Shown here one piece after another: positions 18,127-27,228 of a stretch of 64,000 bases of DNA; positions within the stretch are counted from its first letter, which is position 1; the number at the start of each line of letters is the position of its first letter. The stretch spans positions 1 through 64,000 of the forward strand of contig JAJDVJ010000095.1 of the NCBI GenBank assembly GCA_022826205.1, written 5' to 3'. Source of the DNA: Silicimonas sp. (GTDB taxonomy: Bacteria; Pseudomonadota; Alphaproteobacteria; Rhodobacterales; Rhodobacteraceae). The notes under the pieces were generated by a model, which saw only the letters and a program-made list of their open reading frames with translations, was not told the DNA's origin and ran no database searches. Position numbers and translations under genes: made by a program.

Positions 18127-18884
18127 CAGATTGCTCCCGCTTCCTTGAGTTTCGTGACTAGTTCATCGACCGAGCCCAGGATTTCGCCTGCCTTTCGAGC
18201 CTCGGGCTCGGTGGTCGAGACGATCTCAAGCCTCGGACTGACATCGATGCCGTAATCGGCGGGCGTCCTTTCGTCCATGGGCTTCTTCTTCGCCCTCATG
18301 ATGTTCGGCAACGAAGCGTAACGCGGTTCGTTCATGCGCAAGTCCACCGTCACGATGGCAGGCAAGTCGATCTTGATGATCTGCAAGCCGCCGTCGACCT
18401 CGCGCGTGACCGTCGCGCTGTCGTCACCGATGTCCAGTTCGGATGCAAAGGTTGCCTGCGGCCAACCAGTCAGGGCCGCCAGCATCTGCCCGGTTGCATT
18501 CATGTCATTGTCGATGGCCTGCTTGCCGCAGATGACGAGGCCTGGCTGCTCCTCTTCGATCACGCCCGCGAGAAGCCTTGCGACGGCAAGTGGCTCGATG
18601 TCCGTATGCACGTCGTCGGCCGCGACGATCAGGATCGCCCGGTCCGCTCCCATTGCCAGCGCGGTTCGGAGCGTTTCCCGGGACTGCTGCACACCAACGG
18701 ACACCGCGATCACTTCCTCGGCCTTTCCAGCCTCCTTGAGTCGGATTGCCTCCTCGACGGCAATCTCGTCAAACGGGTTCATCGACATCTTGACGTTTGC
18801 AAGATCGACACCGCTACCGTCCGCCTTCACCCGGACCTTCACGTTGTAGTCGATCACGCGCTTGACAGGTACCAGCACCTTCAT
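18126..18884 (-). CDS. etfB: Electron transfer flavoprotein beta subunit
   Basis: A 252-residue partner of EtfA that binds AMP and docks with dehydrogenases. Recognised by [36 protein letters not shown], the AMP-site region [18 protein letters not shown] and the recognition-loop stretch [18 protein letters not shown]. It is the first gene of etfBA; GAGGAACC precedes the ATG. Confidence 0.96.
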   Translation of the reverse strand: MKVLVPVKRVIDYNVKVRVKADGSGVDLANVKMSMNPFDEIAVEEAIRLKEAGKAEEVIAVSVGVQQSRETLRTALAMGADRAILIVAADDVHTDIEPLAVARLLAGVIEEEQPGLVICGKQAIDNDMNATGQMLAALTGWPQATFASELDIGDDSATVTREVDGGLQIIKIDLPAIVTVDLRMNEPRYASLPNIMRAKKKPMDERTPADYGIDVSPRLEIVSTTEPEARKAGEILGSVDELVTKLKEAGAI

Positions 18885-19267
18885 CAGCGGGGTTCCTCCT
18901 TGAGATTTGCGCAGGGTTTATCGGAGTGGCCCTGCCTTGGACAGTGAAAATCGACACGCCGTGCCGAGGATACGTCGCGTAGTGCAGGTGCGAACCGAAA
19001 ACAGTGCGGTGTGCTTGGCCGCCCATGGTTCCTGGCGCGCTGGCCGTGCGCGACAAGGCATCGGGTGACCAGGAGATGCGGCGAATCGCTGCGTTCCGAC
19101 CTGCATCTCGGTTGTCCAATCAAGTGGTGTTTGATGCCTCATGAAAAAAGAATCAAGACTCGCCCTAAGGTTTGCAAAAGTCAAGTGCAAAGGATGGTTG
19201 ATTGCTACCCGTTCTGCCGTCTAGCTTGTGAGGTGCGATTCACGTCGTCCTTGGGGGGACAGGTTTG
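18885..19267. other. Divergent intergenic region etfB / rhodanese gene
   Basis: About 380 bases with no supported gene. It must hold the promoters for etfBA and for the rhodanese gene. No repeat, tRNA or clear terminator was seen. Confidence 0.5.
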
Positions 19268-19711
19268 ATGGGACAGGGCAGCTGCGTCGGGGAAGTCGAT
19301 CCTGACGAAGCGTGGCAAATCCTCGAGAAGGAAGAGTCAGCCCGTCTCGTAGATGTCAGGACCCGTGCAGAGTGGAATTTTGTCGGTGTGCCTGACACGG
19401 GGAAATTGGGAAAGACACCGATCCTGATCGAGTGGTCGTCCTATCCCGACATGTCCGTGAACCCGGCATTTGCCGACGAGGTCGAGGAAGCGGTCGGCTC
19501 CGATGCGATCGGGCCACTCCTCTTTCTCTGCCGTTCAGGGGTGCGGTCATTGAAGGCCGCGATGGTGGTTGCCGATCATTATGCCCGGCAGGGCCGATCG
19601 GTTTCCTGCCTGAACGTTTCCGAGGGGTTCGAGGGTGACGTGGACGCGTCGGGACGCCGGGGCCGCCAGTTTGGCTGGAAGGCCCGGGGGCTGGCTTGGC
19701 GCCAGTCGTGA
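19268..19711 (+). CDS. Rhodanese-like sulfurtransferase, single domain
   Basis: A 147-residue cytoplasmic rhodanese domain. ARLVDVRTRAEWNFVG is the usual strand-helix start, and the active loop is LCRSGVRS with Cys88. Proteins of this type carry persulfide sulfur for transfer reactions. ATG 19268 follows GGGGGGACAGG. It lies 24 bases before dnaA on the same strand and may be co-transcribed with it. Confidence 0.87.
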   Translation: MGQGSCVGEVDPDEAWQILEKEESARLVDVRTRAEWNFVGVPDTGKLGKTPILIEWSSYPDMSVNPAFADEVEEAVGSDAIGPLLFLCRSGVRSLKAAMVVADHYARQGRSVSCLNVSEGFEGDVDASGRRGRQFGWKARGLAWRQS

Positions 19712-19735
19712 AGCAAGGGACGCTGCGGGCAAATT

Positions 19736-21097
19736 ATGACCAAGAAATCCTGGGAAGAGACACGACAAAACCTGATATCAGCTGTTGGCAAGAGCAATTA
19801 CACGAACTGGATAGAACCGCTTGAATTTGTGCGGATCGAAGGCGGTGTCGCAAAGTTCCTTGTGCCGACCACGTTCATGGGCAACTGGGTTCTCCGGAAT
19901 TTCGGCGACCACATCCTGCGGGAATTGACCAAGTCCGGGAACAAGGTGACACGGGTCGAGTTTGCGGTCCGCGAGACCGCAAAGCCGAATCGGAAAAGCA
20001 CAGCGAAGTCAAAGGACAAGCCGGCCAGTGCCGTGGCCGGGCAGATCGGCGGCGAGGTGCCCGGCGCGCCGCTTGATGCGAGGTTCACGTTCGAGAGCTT
20101 TGTCGTCGGCAAACCGAACGAACTGGCGCATGCGGCGGCCCGCAGAGTGGCGAAAGGCGGTGCCGTGACGTTCAACCCGCTCTTTCTCTATGGCGGCGTT
20201 GGGTTGGGCAAGACGCATCTGATGCATGCGATTGCCTGGGAACTGCGCAAGCGATCCTCCGGACTGCACGTCGTGTACCTTTCGGCGGAGCAGTTCATGT
20301 ACCGGTTCGTTCAGGCGCTCCGCGACAAGGACATGATCGCGTTCAAGCAACTCTTTCGTTCGGTCGACGTGCTGATGATCGACGATGTTCAGTTCATCGC
20401 GGGCAAGGATGCGACACAGGAAGAGTTCTTTCATACCTTCAACGCCCTTGTTGACCAGAAACGGCAGATCATCGTGAGTTCTGACAGTGCGCCCACGGAC
20501 ATTGACGGGATTGACGACCGGATCGTTAGCCGGCTGCAGTCGGGGCTCGTCGTGGACGTGCATCCGACCAACTACGAACTTCGACTCGGCATTCTCCAGC
20601 AAAAGGTCGAGCAGTTCTCGGAACAGTTCCCGAATCTGGGGATTCAGGACGGCGTCCTTGAATTCCTGGCGCACCGCATCTCCAGCAACGTGCGCGTTCT
20701 TGAGGGCGCCTTGATGCGCCTCTTTGCATTCGCCTCCCTGGTCGGTCGCGAGATCACTATGGAACTGACGCAGGATTGCCTGTCGGACGTACTGCGCGCG
20801 TCAGACCGCAAGATCACGGTCGAGGAGATCCAGCGCAAGGTCAGCGAGCACTTCAACATCCGCCTTTCGGACCTGATCGGCCCAAAGCGCGTCCGCACCT
20901 TCGCTCGCCCGCGCCAGATCGCAATGTATCTCTCGAAACAGCTCACTTCCCGCTCACTGCCCGAGATCGGCCGCCGGTTCGGCGGGCGCGACCACACCAC
21001 GATCATGCACGGCGTTCGCAAAATCGAGGAGTTGAAGCAGCAGGACAGCCAGATCGCTGACCACGTTGAACTGCTTCGCCGTTCGCTGGAGGCCTGA
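19736..21097 (+). CDS. dnaA: Chromosomal replication initiator DnaA
   Basis: A 453-residue AAA+ initiator of chromosome replication. Domain I is at 1-80 and a short basic linker at 80-110. The ATPase has Walker A GGVGLGKTH (153-161) and Walker B MIDDVQF (214-220). Domain IV ends with the signature GRDHTTIMHGVRKIEEL that contacts DnaA boxes. I saw no cluster of perfect TTATCCACA boxes next to it, so this need not be the origin. A TSUP permease gene separates it from dnaN. Confidence 0.97.
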   Translation: MTKKSWEETRQNLISAVGKSNYTNWIEPLEFVRIEGGVAKFLVPTTFMGNWVLRNFGDHILRELTKSGNKVTRVEFAVRETAKPNRKSTAKSKDKPASAVAGQIGGEVPGAPLDARFTFESFVVGKPNELAHAAARRVAKGGAVTFNPLFLYGGVGLGKTHLMHAIAWELRKRSSGLHVVYLSAEQFMYRFVQALRDKDMIAFKQLFRSVDVLMIDDVQFIAGKDATQEEFFHTFNALVDQKRQIIVSSDSAPTDIDGIDDRIVSRLQSGLVVDVHPTNYELRLGILQQKVEQFSEQFPNLGIQDGVLEFLAHRISSNVRVLEGALMRLFAFASLVGREITMELTQDCLSDVLRASDRKITVEEIQRKVSEHFNIRLSDLIGPKRVRTFARPRQIAMYLSKQLTSRSLPEIGRRFGGRDHTTIMHGVRKIEELKQQDSQIADHVELLRRSLEA

Positions 21098-21109
21098 CGA
21101 GCGCACGAG

Positions 21110-21853
21110 GTGGCGGAACTCCTGCCATGGCTCGTCGTTGCGGCGCTGATAATCGGCATCGGAAAGGGCGGATTTCCCGTCGCTGCCGCGCTCGCGGTTC
21201 CGTTCCTGGCTCTCGTCATGAACCCGGTGCAGGCAGCAGCGCTTGTCCTTCCTGTCCTGATCGTTGCTGACTGTGCCGCCCTCTGGCTTTACCGTAGGCA
21301 CTATTCCCGTCGGAACCTCGCAATTCTCTTGCCGGCCATGATTTTGGGGCTCGTGATTGCCACGCTGATCGTGCCCTACGCGTCCGAGCCGCTTTTGCTG
21401 GCATTCACGGGATGCGCAGGGCTCTGGACCGTTTGGCGCCAATGGTTCGTCTTGAGTCCTGCCACGACGGGGAACGCAAACGTTGCTTCAGGCGCCTTTT
21501 GGGGCATCGTTGCAGGGATCACGTCTTTTCTGACGCATTCAGGCGCGCCTGCGACCCATGCCTATCTCCTGCCGCAAAAACTGCCCAAGCTGGTTCTGAC
21601 GGGCACGATGGCAATCACGTTCGCCATCGTCAATTTCGCCAAGATTCCGAGTTACAGCGCACTCGGGTTCTTCGACGGCTTCAATTGGCCGCTGGCGGCA
21701 GGGCTTGCCGGCGTGGGCGTCTTGGGCGCCTTTCTCGGCAGGTTGCTGGCGGAGATGCCGGAACCGCTCTACATGCGCATCATAGAAGTCCTGTTGCTCG
21801 TCCTGTCGCTGGTCCTGATTTTCAAGGCGGCGCTTGGATTCGCAGGTGCCTGA
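21110..21853 (+). CDS. TSUP-family (TauE/SafE) membrane transporter
   Basis: A 247-residue protein with about eight helices. It shows the TauE/SafE pattern: GIGKGGFPVAAALAVPFLAL near the N-terminus and the second repeat starting at GAFWGIVAGITSFLTHSGAP. Members export or import sulfite, sulfoacetate or other small organic anions. GTG 21110 starts 12 bases after the dnaA stop, so it is probably in the dnaA transcript. Its place between dnaA and dnaN is unusual. Substrate unknown. Confidence 0.87.
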   Translation: MAELLPWLVVAALIIGIGKGGFPVAAALAVPFLALVMNPVQAAALVLPVLIVADCAALWLYRRHYSRRNLAILLPAMILGLVIATLIVPYASEPLLLAFTGCAGLWTVWRQWFVLSPATTGNANVASGAFWGIVAGITSFLTHSGAPATHAYLLPQKLPKLVLTGTMAITFAIVNFAKIPSYSALGFFDGFNWPLAAGLAGVGVLGAFLGRLLAEMPEPLYMRIIEVLLLVLSLVLIFKAALGFAGA

Positions 21854-21931
21854 CCCATGGTCTTGGCGCACTTGCGTCCTGCCAAGAAAGCGATAGGTTG
21901 ACCGTCCCAATACCGGATGGAGCGAGGGAAA

Positions 21932-23062
21932 ATGGAATTCTCGATCGAACGAAATTCACTTCTCAAGGCGATCTCCCAGGCACAGTCGGTTGTCGAGCGT
22001 CGGAACACGATTCCGATCCTTGCCAATGTCCTGATTGAAGCCGAGGAAGCGCAGGTCAGATTCCGTGCAACCGACCTCGACATCGAGATCGTTGACGAAG
22101 CAAACGCGACGGTCAGACGGGCCGGGGCAACCACAGTCATCGCGACGACATTCCACGAGATCGTCCGCAAGCTGCCCGAGGGTGCGCTGGTCACGATCTC
22201 CGACGATGGCTCCTCCGGACGGATGGCCGTCAATGCAGGACGTTCGAATTTCTCGCTTGCGACCCTTCCCCGCGAAGACTTCCCCGCCATGGCCACATCG
22301 GACTACGATACGAATTTCTCGGTTCCGGTCTCGGTGCTCCGCCGCCTTTTCGACAAGTCCAAGTTTGCGATGTCGACCGAGGAGGCGCGGTACTACCTCA
22401 ACGGCGTCTACATGCATGTCGCGGATTCCGGTGGCAGCCAGGTGCTCCGCTGCGTGGCCACGGACGGACATCAACTGGCCCAGATCGATGCCGAGCTTCC
22501 GAATGGCGCTGACGGAATGCCAGGCGTCATCGTGCCGCGCAAGACGGTGAATGAACTGAGAATGATGCTTGAAGCGGACGACCAGGAGATTGCCGTCAGC
22601 GTCAGCGAATCCAAGGTCCGGTTTGCAGCTCCCGGCATCACGCTCACGTCCAAGGTGGTCGAGGGAACCTTTCCTGACTACACACGAGTCATTCCCACCG
22701 AAAACGACAAGCGGCTGGAAGTCGATGCCAGGGAGTTTGCGAAGGCGGTGGACCGGGTCGCCACGGTCAGTTCCGAGACTTCAAGGGTCGTCAAGCTGTC
22801 GCTGTCCGAGGACCAGTTGCAATTGTCGGTCAATTCGCCGGAAACCGGAACGGCCGATGAGGAACTCGAAGTCGCCTACCAGCCAGGAAAGGACACGCCA
22901 GCACTGGTCCTTGGATTCAACGCAAAGTACCTGCAGGAAATCGCCGGCCAGATGGATCGGGAAAACGCCGTGCTCCTGTTCAATACAAGCAGCGAACCGG
23001 CACTGATACGCGAGGGTGACGACAAAACGGCCATCTACGTAGTGATGCCGATGCGCGTGTGA
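21932..23062 (+). CDS. dnaN: DNA polymerase III beta subunit (sliding clamp)
   Basis: A 376-residue clamp made of three similar domains. Hallmarks are MEFSIERNSLLKAISQAQSV, RRNTIPILANVLIEA, the middle-domain VLRCVATDGHQLAQ, and the C-terminal VMPMRV that lies by the partner-binding cleft. ATG 21932 follows GAGGGAAA; the ATG at 21917 adds five residues not typical of the family. The stop overlaps the recF start (GTGA). Confidence 0.96.
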   Translation: MEFSIERNSLLKAISQAQSVVERRNTIPILANVLIEAEEAQVRFRATDLDIEIVDEANATVRRAGATTVIATTFHEIVRKLPEGALVTISDDGSSGRMAVNAGRSNFSLATLPREDFPAMATSDYDTNFSVPVSVLRRLFDKSKFAMSTEEARYYLNGVYMHVADSGGSQVLRCVATDGHQLAQIDAELPNGADGMPGVIVPRKTVNELRMMLEADDQEIAVSVSESKVRFAAPGITLTSKVVEGTFPDYTRVIPTENDKRLEVDAREFAKAVDRVATVSSETSRVVKLSLSEDQLQLSVNSPETGTADEELEVAYQPGKDTPALVLGFNAKYLQEIAGQMDRENAVLLFNTSSEPALIREGDDKTAIYVVMPMRV

Positions 23063-24162
23063 CCGGACTTGCGGTAACCCGGCTGACGCTTTCCCATTTC
23101 CGGTCGCATCTGCGCACCGAACTTTCCGTCGATGAGCGCCCGCTTGCGTTCTGCGGGCCAAACGGCGCGGGCAAGACAAACATCCTTGAAGCGGTTTCTC
23201 TCCTGTCGCCGGGACGGGGGATTCGCCGCGCCAGCGCGGATGAAATGATCCGGCAGCCCGAATCCATCGGCTGGAAGGTCACCGCGCAGGTCACGGTGCA
23301 GACGCAAGTTCACGAGATCGAAACAGCCGCCGAAGCGGGCCAGGCTCGGCAGGTGCGGATAGACGGAAAGGCGGCGCCGAAGATTGCTCTCGGCCGCATT
23401 GTCCGGATCATCTGGCTGACACCTCCAATGGACCGCCTCTGGGTCGAGGGCGCGGGCGGACGGCGACGGTTCCTCGACAGAATGACAATGAGCCTCGAGC
23501 CCGGTCACGGCGAAGCGATCCTTGGCTACGAAAAGGCAATGCGAGAACGAAACCGTCTTCTGAAGGACAATGTCAGGGATCCCCACTGGTATGTCGCGCT
23601 CGAAAGACAAATGGCCGAGACCGGTGCACGCATAATCGCAAACCGCCGCGCGGCCGTGTCTCGGGTCGCCGCTGCACAGGATGGGGCGGGAGGAACGGCC
23701 TTTCCCGTCGCCGAACTGTCGCTTGATCATCCAGGCGGCGAACTGCCGGAAGAGTGCACAGATCTTGCGGATATCCTGAACCGGGGCCGTCATGCCGATC
23801 TCGCGGCCGGTCGCACCTTGCGTGGTCCACACCGGGCCGACATGACGGCAAGATATGCGGAAAAGGGCGTTTCCGCCGTGCAATGTTCAACCGGCGAGCA
23901 GAAGGCGCTCCTGATCTCGCTGGTGCTGGCAAATGCGCGCGCCCTGTCCGAGGACACGGGCAGCCCGCCAATTGTACTTCTTGACGAAGTGGCGGCTCAT
24001 CTTGACTCGGACCGTAGGGCCAACTTCTTTGCCGAAATCCTGAAGCTGGGCGGGCAGGCCTGGATGACCGGGACCGGACCGGAACTGTTTGAAGACCTGG
24101 GCGACCGGGCTCAGATATTGCATGTCGCCGCACGGAAAGGCAGGAGTGAGGTAAGCCCGTGA
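23059..24162 (+). CDS. recF: DNA replication and repair protein RecF
   Basis: A 367-residue SMC-like ATPase that loads RecA at gaps. Walker A is GPNGAGKTN (about 34-42), the signature is CSTGEQKALLISL, and Walker B is IVLLDEVAAHLD. It overlaps dnaN upstream and the DUF1697 gene downstream by four bases each. Part of its 3' end (about 23901-24080) recurs in decayed form at 24795-24975. gyrB, often next in this gene order, is not here. Confidence 0.95.
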   Translation: MTGLAVTRLTLSHFRSHLRTELSVDERPLAFCGPNGAGKTNILEAVSLLSPGRGIRRASADEMIRQPESIGWKVTAQVTVQTQVHEIETAAEAGQARQVRIDGKAAPKIALGRIVRIIWLTPPMDRLWVEGAGGRRRFLDRMTMSLEPGHGEAILGYEKAMRERNRLLKDNVRDPHWYVALERQMAETGARIIANRRAAVSRVAAAQDGAGGTAFPVAELSLDHPGGELPEECTDLADILNRGRHADLAAGRTLRGPHRADMTARYAEKGVSAVQCSTGEQKALLISLVLANARALSEDTGSPPIVLLDEVAAHLDSDRRANFFAEILKLGGQAWMTGTGPELFEDLGDRAQILHVAARKGRSEVSP

Positions 24163-24677
24163 CGTCAAAGGTTCTCCTGCTCCGCGGAATCAACGTTGGT
24201 GGCCGCGGAAAGCTGCCCATGGCCGAATTGCGCGCGGCAATCGAGGCAGCGGGCGGAATCGAGCCCAAGACCTATATTCATTCCGGAAACGCGGTGTTTC
24301 GCGGAAGAGTCACGGAATGTGCTCTTTCTGATGAAATCGAGGCGCGCGCAGGATTCCGGCCCAAGGTGATGTTGCTCGAAGCGAGTGCCTTCGCAGCGAT
24401 CCACCAGGACAACCCATTTCCGGACGTGACGGATGACGCGAAGGCGCTCCACGTCGGGTTCCTCGCGGAACCTCCCGTTTGCACCCAAGCCGATCTCGAT
24501 GCGGCAAGGGGGTCGGAGGAGCGTGTTCTCCTCACCTCCGCCGCCGTCTATCTCCACACGCCGAAGCGTCTCTCGGGCTCCACCCTTGCGCCAAGACTCG
24601 AACGCCTTGCTGGTGTTCCGCTGACGATGCGCAACTGGCGCACTGTGGAGGGCATCGCCGCACTCTTGGACGAATGA
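24159..24677 (+). CDS. DUF1697 family protein
   Basis: A 172-residue soluble protein. LLLRGINVGGRGKLPMAELR and YIHSGNAVF are the DUF1697 hallmarks. The biochemical role of the family is unknown. GTG 24159 overlaps the recF stop, so it is translated with recF. Confidence 0.87.
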   Translation: MTSKVLLLRGINVGGRGKLPMAELRAAIEAAGGIEPKTYIHSGNAVFRGRVTECALSDEIEARAGFRPKVMLLEASAFAAIHQDNPFPDVTDDAKALHVGFLAEPPVCTQADLDAARGSEERVLLTSAAVYLHTPKRLSGSTLAPRLERLAGVPLTMRNWRTVEGIAALLDE

Positions 24678-24794
24678 AAAATTTAGCGCAGCCTAATCGC
24701 CAGCCATTGCGCCGTTGCGCCGCCCATCCATTTGCACGCGTCGGGTCCCGCCATGGACCGTTCTCATGGTGCGGGCCATCTCCGCGCATTCTCG

Positions 24795-24975
24795 GAGGCG
24801 TTCCTGATCTCGCCAAAGCTGGCCAGCGCGCGTGCTTATTCTGACGAAACAAGCAGCCCGCTGTTGAACCTTCTTGACGATTTGGCGTCACGTCTTGACT
24901 CCGGGCGGCGAGCGGTCCTCTTTGCCGAAACCCTGAATCCATGCGCACGGTCTTGGTTGCCCGAATTGGGAGATG
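24795..24975 (+). pseudogene. Decayed duplicate of the 3' part of recF
   Basis: One frame reads AFLISPKLASARAYSDE, then SSPLLNLLDDLASRLDSG, then RAVLFAETLN and ARSW. The intact RecF reads ALLISLVLANARALSED, SPPIVLLDEVAAHLDSD, RANFFAEILK and QAWM at the same spacing. The match covers the Walker B region and ends before the RecF C-terminus. No ribosome site or RecF N-terminus is present. The rest of 24678-25065 shows nothing else. Confidence 0.75.
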
Positions 24976-25065
24976 AGCATTTGCGGAACCCTGTAACGAG
25001 GCAAAGTTCCTTGACGATTGCGAGATTGGGGGCCCGACCGTCGTGACGTGCCTGCGGACGGGACC

Positions 25066-25695
25066 ATGACAGTCACGCTGACGGACACAGTGCTCTACGC
25101 GGGGGCGCTTCTGATCCTTTTCCTGACACCGGGCCCGGTTTGGGTGGCGTTGATTGCGCGCGCGATGGCCGGAGGGTTCAATTCCGCATGGCCGCTGGCG
25201 CTCGGAGTTGCCGTGGGTGATGTCGTTTGGCCGCTTCTCGCCATTCTTGGAATTTCCTGGGTCGTTTCCGTCTATGCCGACTTCATTCTTGTGCTGCGCT
25301 GGGTGGCCTGCTTGACCTTCCTGGCCATGGGCAGCCTGATCATCTGGAGCCGGGAGCGCACGATCGCTTCCGACAGCAGGTTGACACGGCCAGGCATGTG
25401 GGCCGGTTTCGTGGCTGGGGTTGCGGTAATTCTCGGCAATCCAAAGGCCATCCTGTTCTACATGGGCGTGTTGCCAGGGTTCTTCGACGTCGGTCGCCTG
25501 GTTTGGCAGGACATTGCCTTGGTCTGCTTTCTGTCCGTGCTCGTGCCATTGGCAGGCAACTTCGTAATGGCCGGTTTCATCGGTCAGGCCCGGCGCCTTC
25601 TCGCCTCGCGCCAGGCCGTTGCGCGCACGAACCTGATTGCGGGCATCCTGTTGATCGCCGTAGGTGTAGCGATACCATTCACGCAAGTTGCGTGA
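25066..25695 (+). CDS. LysE-family translocator (amino acid or small-molecule exporter)
   Basis: A 209-residue membrane protein with about six helices. It carries the LysE/RhtB family pattern: ALLILFLTPGPVWVALIARA at the start of the fold, ALGVAVGDVVW in helix 2 and the NPKAILFYMGVLPGFFD loop. ATG 25066 follows GGACGGGA; the longer frame starts inside the decayed recF region. Substrate unknown. Confidence 0.87.
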   Translation: MTVTLTDTVLYAGALLILFLTPGPVWVALIARAMAGGFNSAWPLALGVAVGDVVWPLLAILGISWVVSVYADFILVLRWVACLTFLAMGSLIIWSRERTIASDSRLTRPGMWAGFVAGVAVILGNPKAILFYMGVLPGFFDVGRLVWQDIALVCFLSVLVPLAGNFVMAGFIGQARRLLASRQAVARTNLIAGILLIAVGVAIPFTQVA

Positions 25696-25739
25696 ATTCT
25701 GGATCAAGCATACAACATGGATGATCCGGAGAGACCCTT

Positions 25740-27176
25740 ATGGACATGCCTGCACCCTCCATAGACGTGCTGAACAGGAAGTCCCGAATCGTTGAACGCC
25801 TGAGGAACGCGCTGTCCGCCGAACACGTCAAGTCGGATCCTGTCGAAACCCGAGCGTACGAGTGCGATGCGTTGACAGCCTATGCCTGCCAACCGCTCTG
25901 TGTCGTACTTCCTGGTTCGACAGGCGAAGTTGGAGAGGTATTGCGCATTTGCAGCGAGGAACGCGTTCCGGTCGTGCCGCGTGGCTCCGGCACATCCCTT
26001 GCAGGAGGTGCATTGCCGACCAGTGACTGCGTCGTGCTTGGCGTTTCGCGAATGAGCCGGATTCTTGAGGTCGATTACGAGAATCGTTGCATCAGGGTCG
26101 AGGCGGGGCGCACGAATCTCTCGGTCACCGGTGCCGTCGAAGAGGACGGATTCTTCTATGCGCCCGATCCTTCCTCCCAGCTTGCCTGCGCGATCGCCGG
26201 GAACATCGCCATGAACGCGGGCGGTGCGCATTGCCTGAAATACGGCGTGACGACGAACAACCTGCTCGGGCTGACGATGGTCACGATGGATGGAAGTGTG
26301 GTCGAGATCGGCGGCGCACATATGGACGCGAGCGGGTATGACTGGCTGGGCCTTGTCTGTGGGTCCGAAGGGCAGCTCGGTGTGGTGACGGAGGCAACCC
26401 TCCGCATCTTGCCCCGGCCTGAAGGCGCAAGGCCGATGCTGATCGGATTTGCAAGTCCGGAGGTTGCCGGCGCCTGTGTCAGCGACATCATCAGGGCAGG
26501 CGTGCTGCCTGTCGCCATCGAGTACATGGACCGCAAGGTCATCGAGGTGGTCGAGAGCTTCTCGCAGGCCGGCTATCCGGACTGCGAGGCTCTGCTCATT
26601 GTTGAAGTGGAGGGAAGCCCTGCCGAAATAGACGACCAGCTTGGCGTCATCGGCAACATCGCTCGCGGGCACGACCCGGTCGAGCTGCGCGAAGCCGGGG
26701 ATGCCGACGAGGCGGCGCGAATCTGGCTCGGGCGCAAGTCGGCCTTCGGGGCAATGGGCAAGCTTAACGACTACATCTGTCTGGACGGGACGATCCCGGT
26801 GTCGGAACTGCCACGCGTTCTCCAGCGGATCGGAGCGTTGTCGCGCCAATACGGTCTCGACGTTGGCAACGTCTTTCATGCGGGCGACGGCAACATGCAT
26901 CCCCTGATCCTGTTCAACGCCAACAGTTCCGGCGAACTCGAGACCTGCGAGGCGCTCGGCGCGGAAATACTCAAGCTCTGCGTCGAGGCTGGGGGGTGCC
27001 TCACGGGCGAGCATGGCGTGGGAATCGAAAAACGCGATCTCATGCACGTCCAGTTCGATCCGGTCGACCTCGAAGCCCAGATGAACGTCAAGGACGTGCT
27101 TGATCCGGCCTGGTTGCTGAACCCGGCCAAGGTGTTTCCCTTGAGCGAAACTGCGACCCGGCGGGCGGCGGCATGA
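25740..27176 (+). CDS. glcD: Glycolate oxidase subunit GlcD (FAD-linked)
   Basis: A 478-residue FAD-dependent 2-hydroxyacid dehydrogenase subunit that oxidises glycolate to glyoxylate. The FAD-binding PCMH domain shows VVPRGSGTSLAGGALP, and AIAGNIAMNAGGAHCLKYG is a hallmark. The C-terminal part has NVFHAGDGNMHPLI with the active-site histidines and GCLTGEHGVGIEKRDLM. It is first of glcDEF. The ribosome site GGAGAG lies eight bases before the ATG. Confidence 0.95.
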   Translation: MDMPAPSIDVLNRKSRIVERLRNALSAEHVKSDPVETRAYECDALTAYACQPLCVVLPGSTGEVGEVLRICSEERVPVVPRGSGTSLAGGALPTSDCVVLGVSRMSRILEVDYENRCIRVEAGRTNLSVTGAVEEDGFFYAPDPSSQLACAIAGNIAMNAGGAHCLKYGVTTNNLLGLTMVTMDGSVVEIGGAHMDASGYDWLGLVCGSEGQLGVVTEATLRILPRPEGARPMLIGFASPEVAGACVSDIIRAGVLPVAIEYMDRKVIEVVESFSQAGYPDCEALLIVEVEGSPAEIDDQLGVIGNIARGHDPVELREAGDADEAARIWLGRKSAFGAMGKLNDYICLDGTIPVSELPRVLQRIGALSRQYGLDVGNVFHAGDGNMHPLILFNANSSGELETCEALGAEILKLCVEAGGCLTGEHGVGIEKRDLMHVQFDPVDLEAQMNVKDVLDPAWLLNPAKVFPLSETATRRAAA

Positions 27177-27228
27177 TGGCGGACAGTTCCGACGCAATTG
27201 GCGAGACATCCACGACGCTGCAGCCCTT

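Noticed and set aside
18885-21931. Replication origin beside dnaA
   Set aside because: I looked for clusters of TTATCCACA-type boxes and an AT-rich stretch and saw none by eye. A box search with mismatches and a GC-skew plot would decide.
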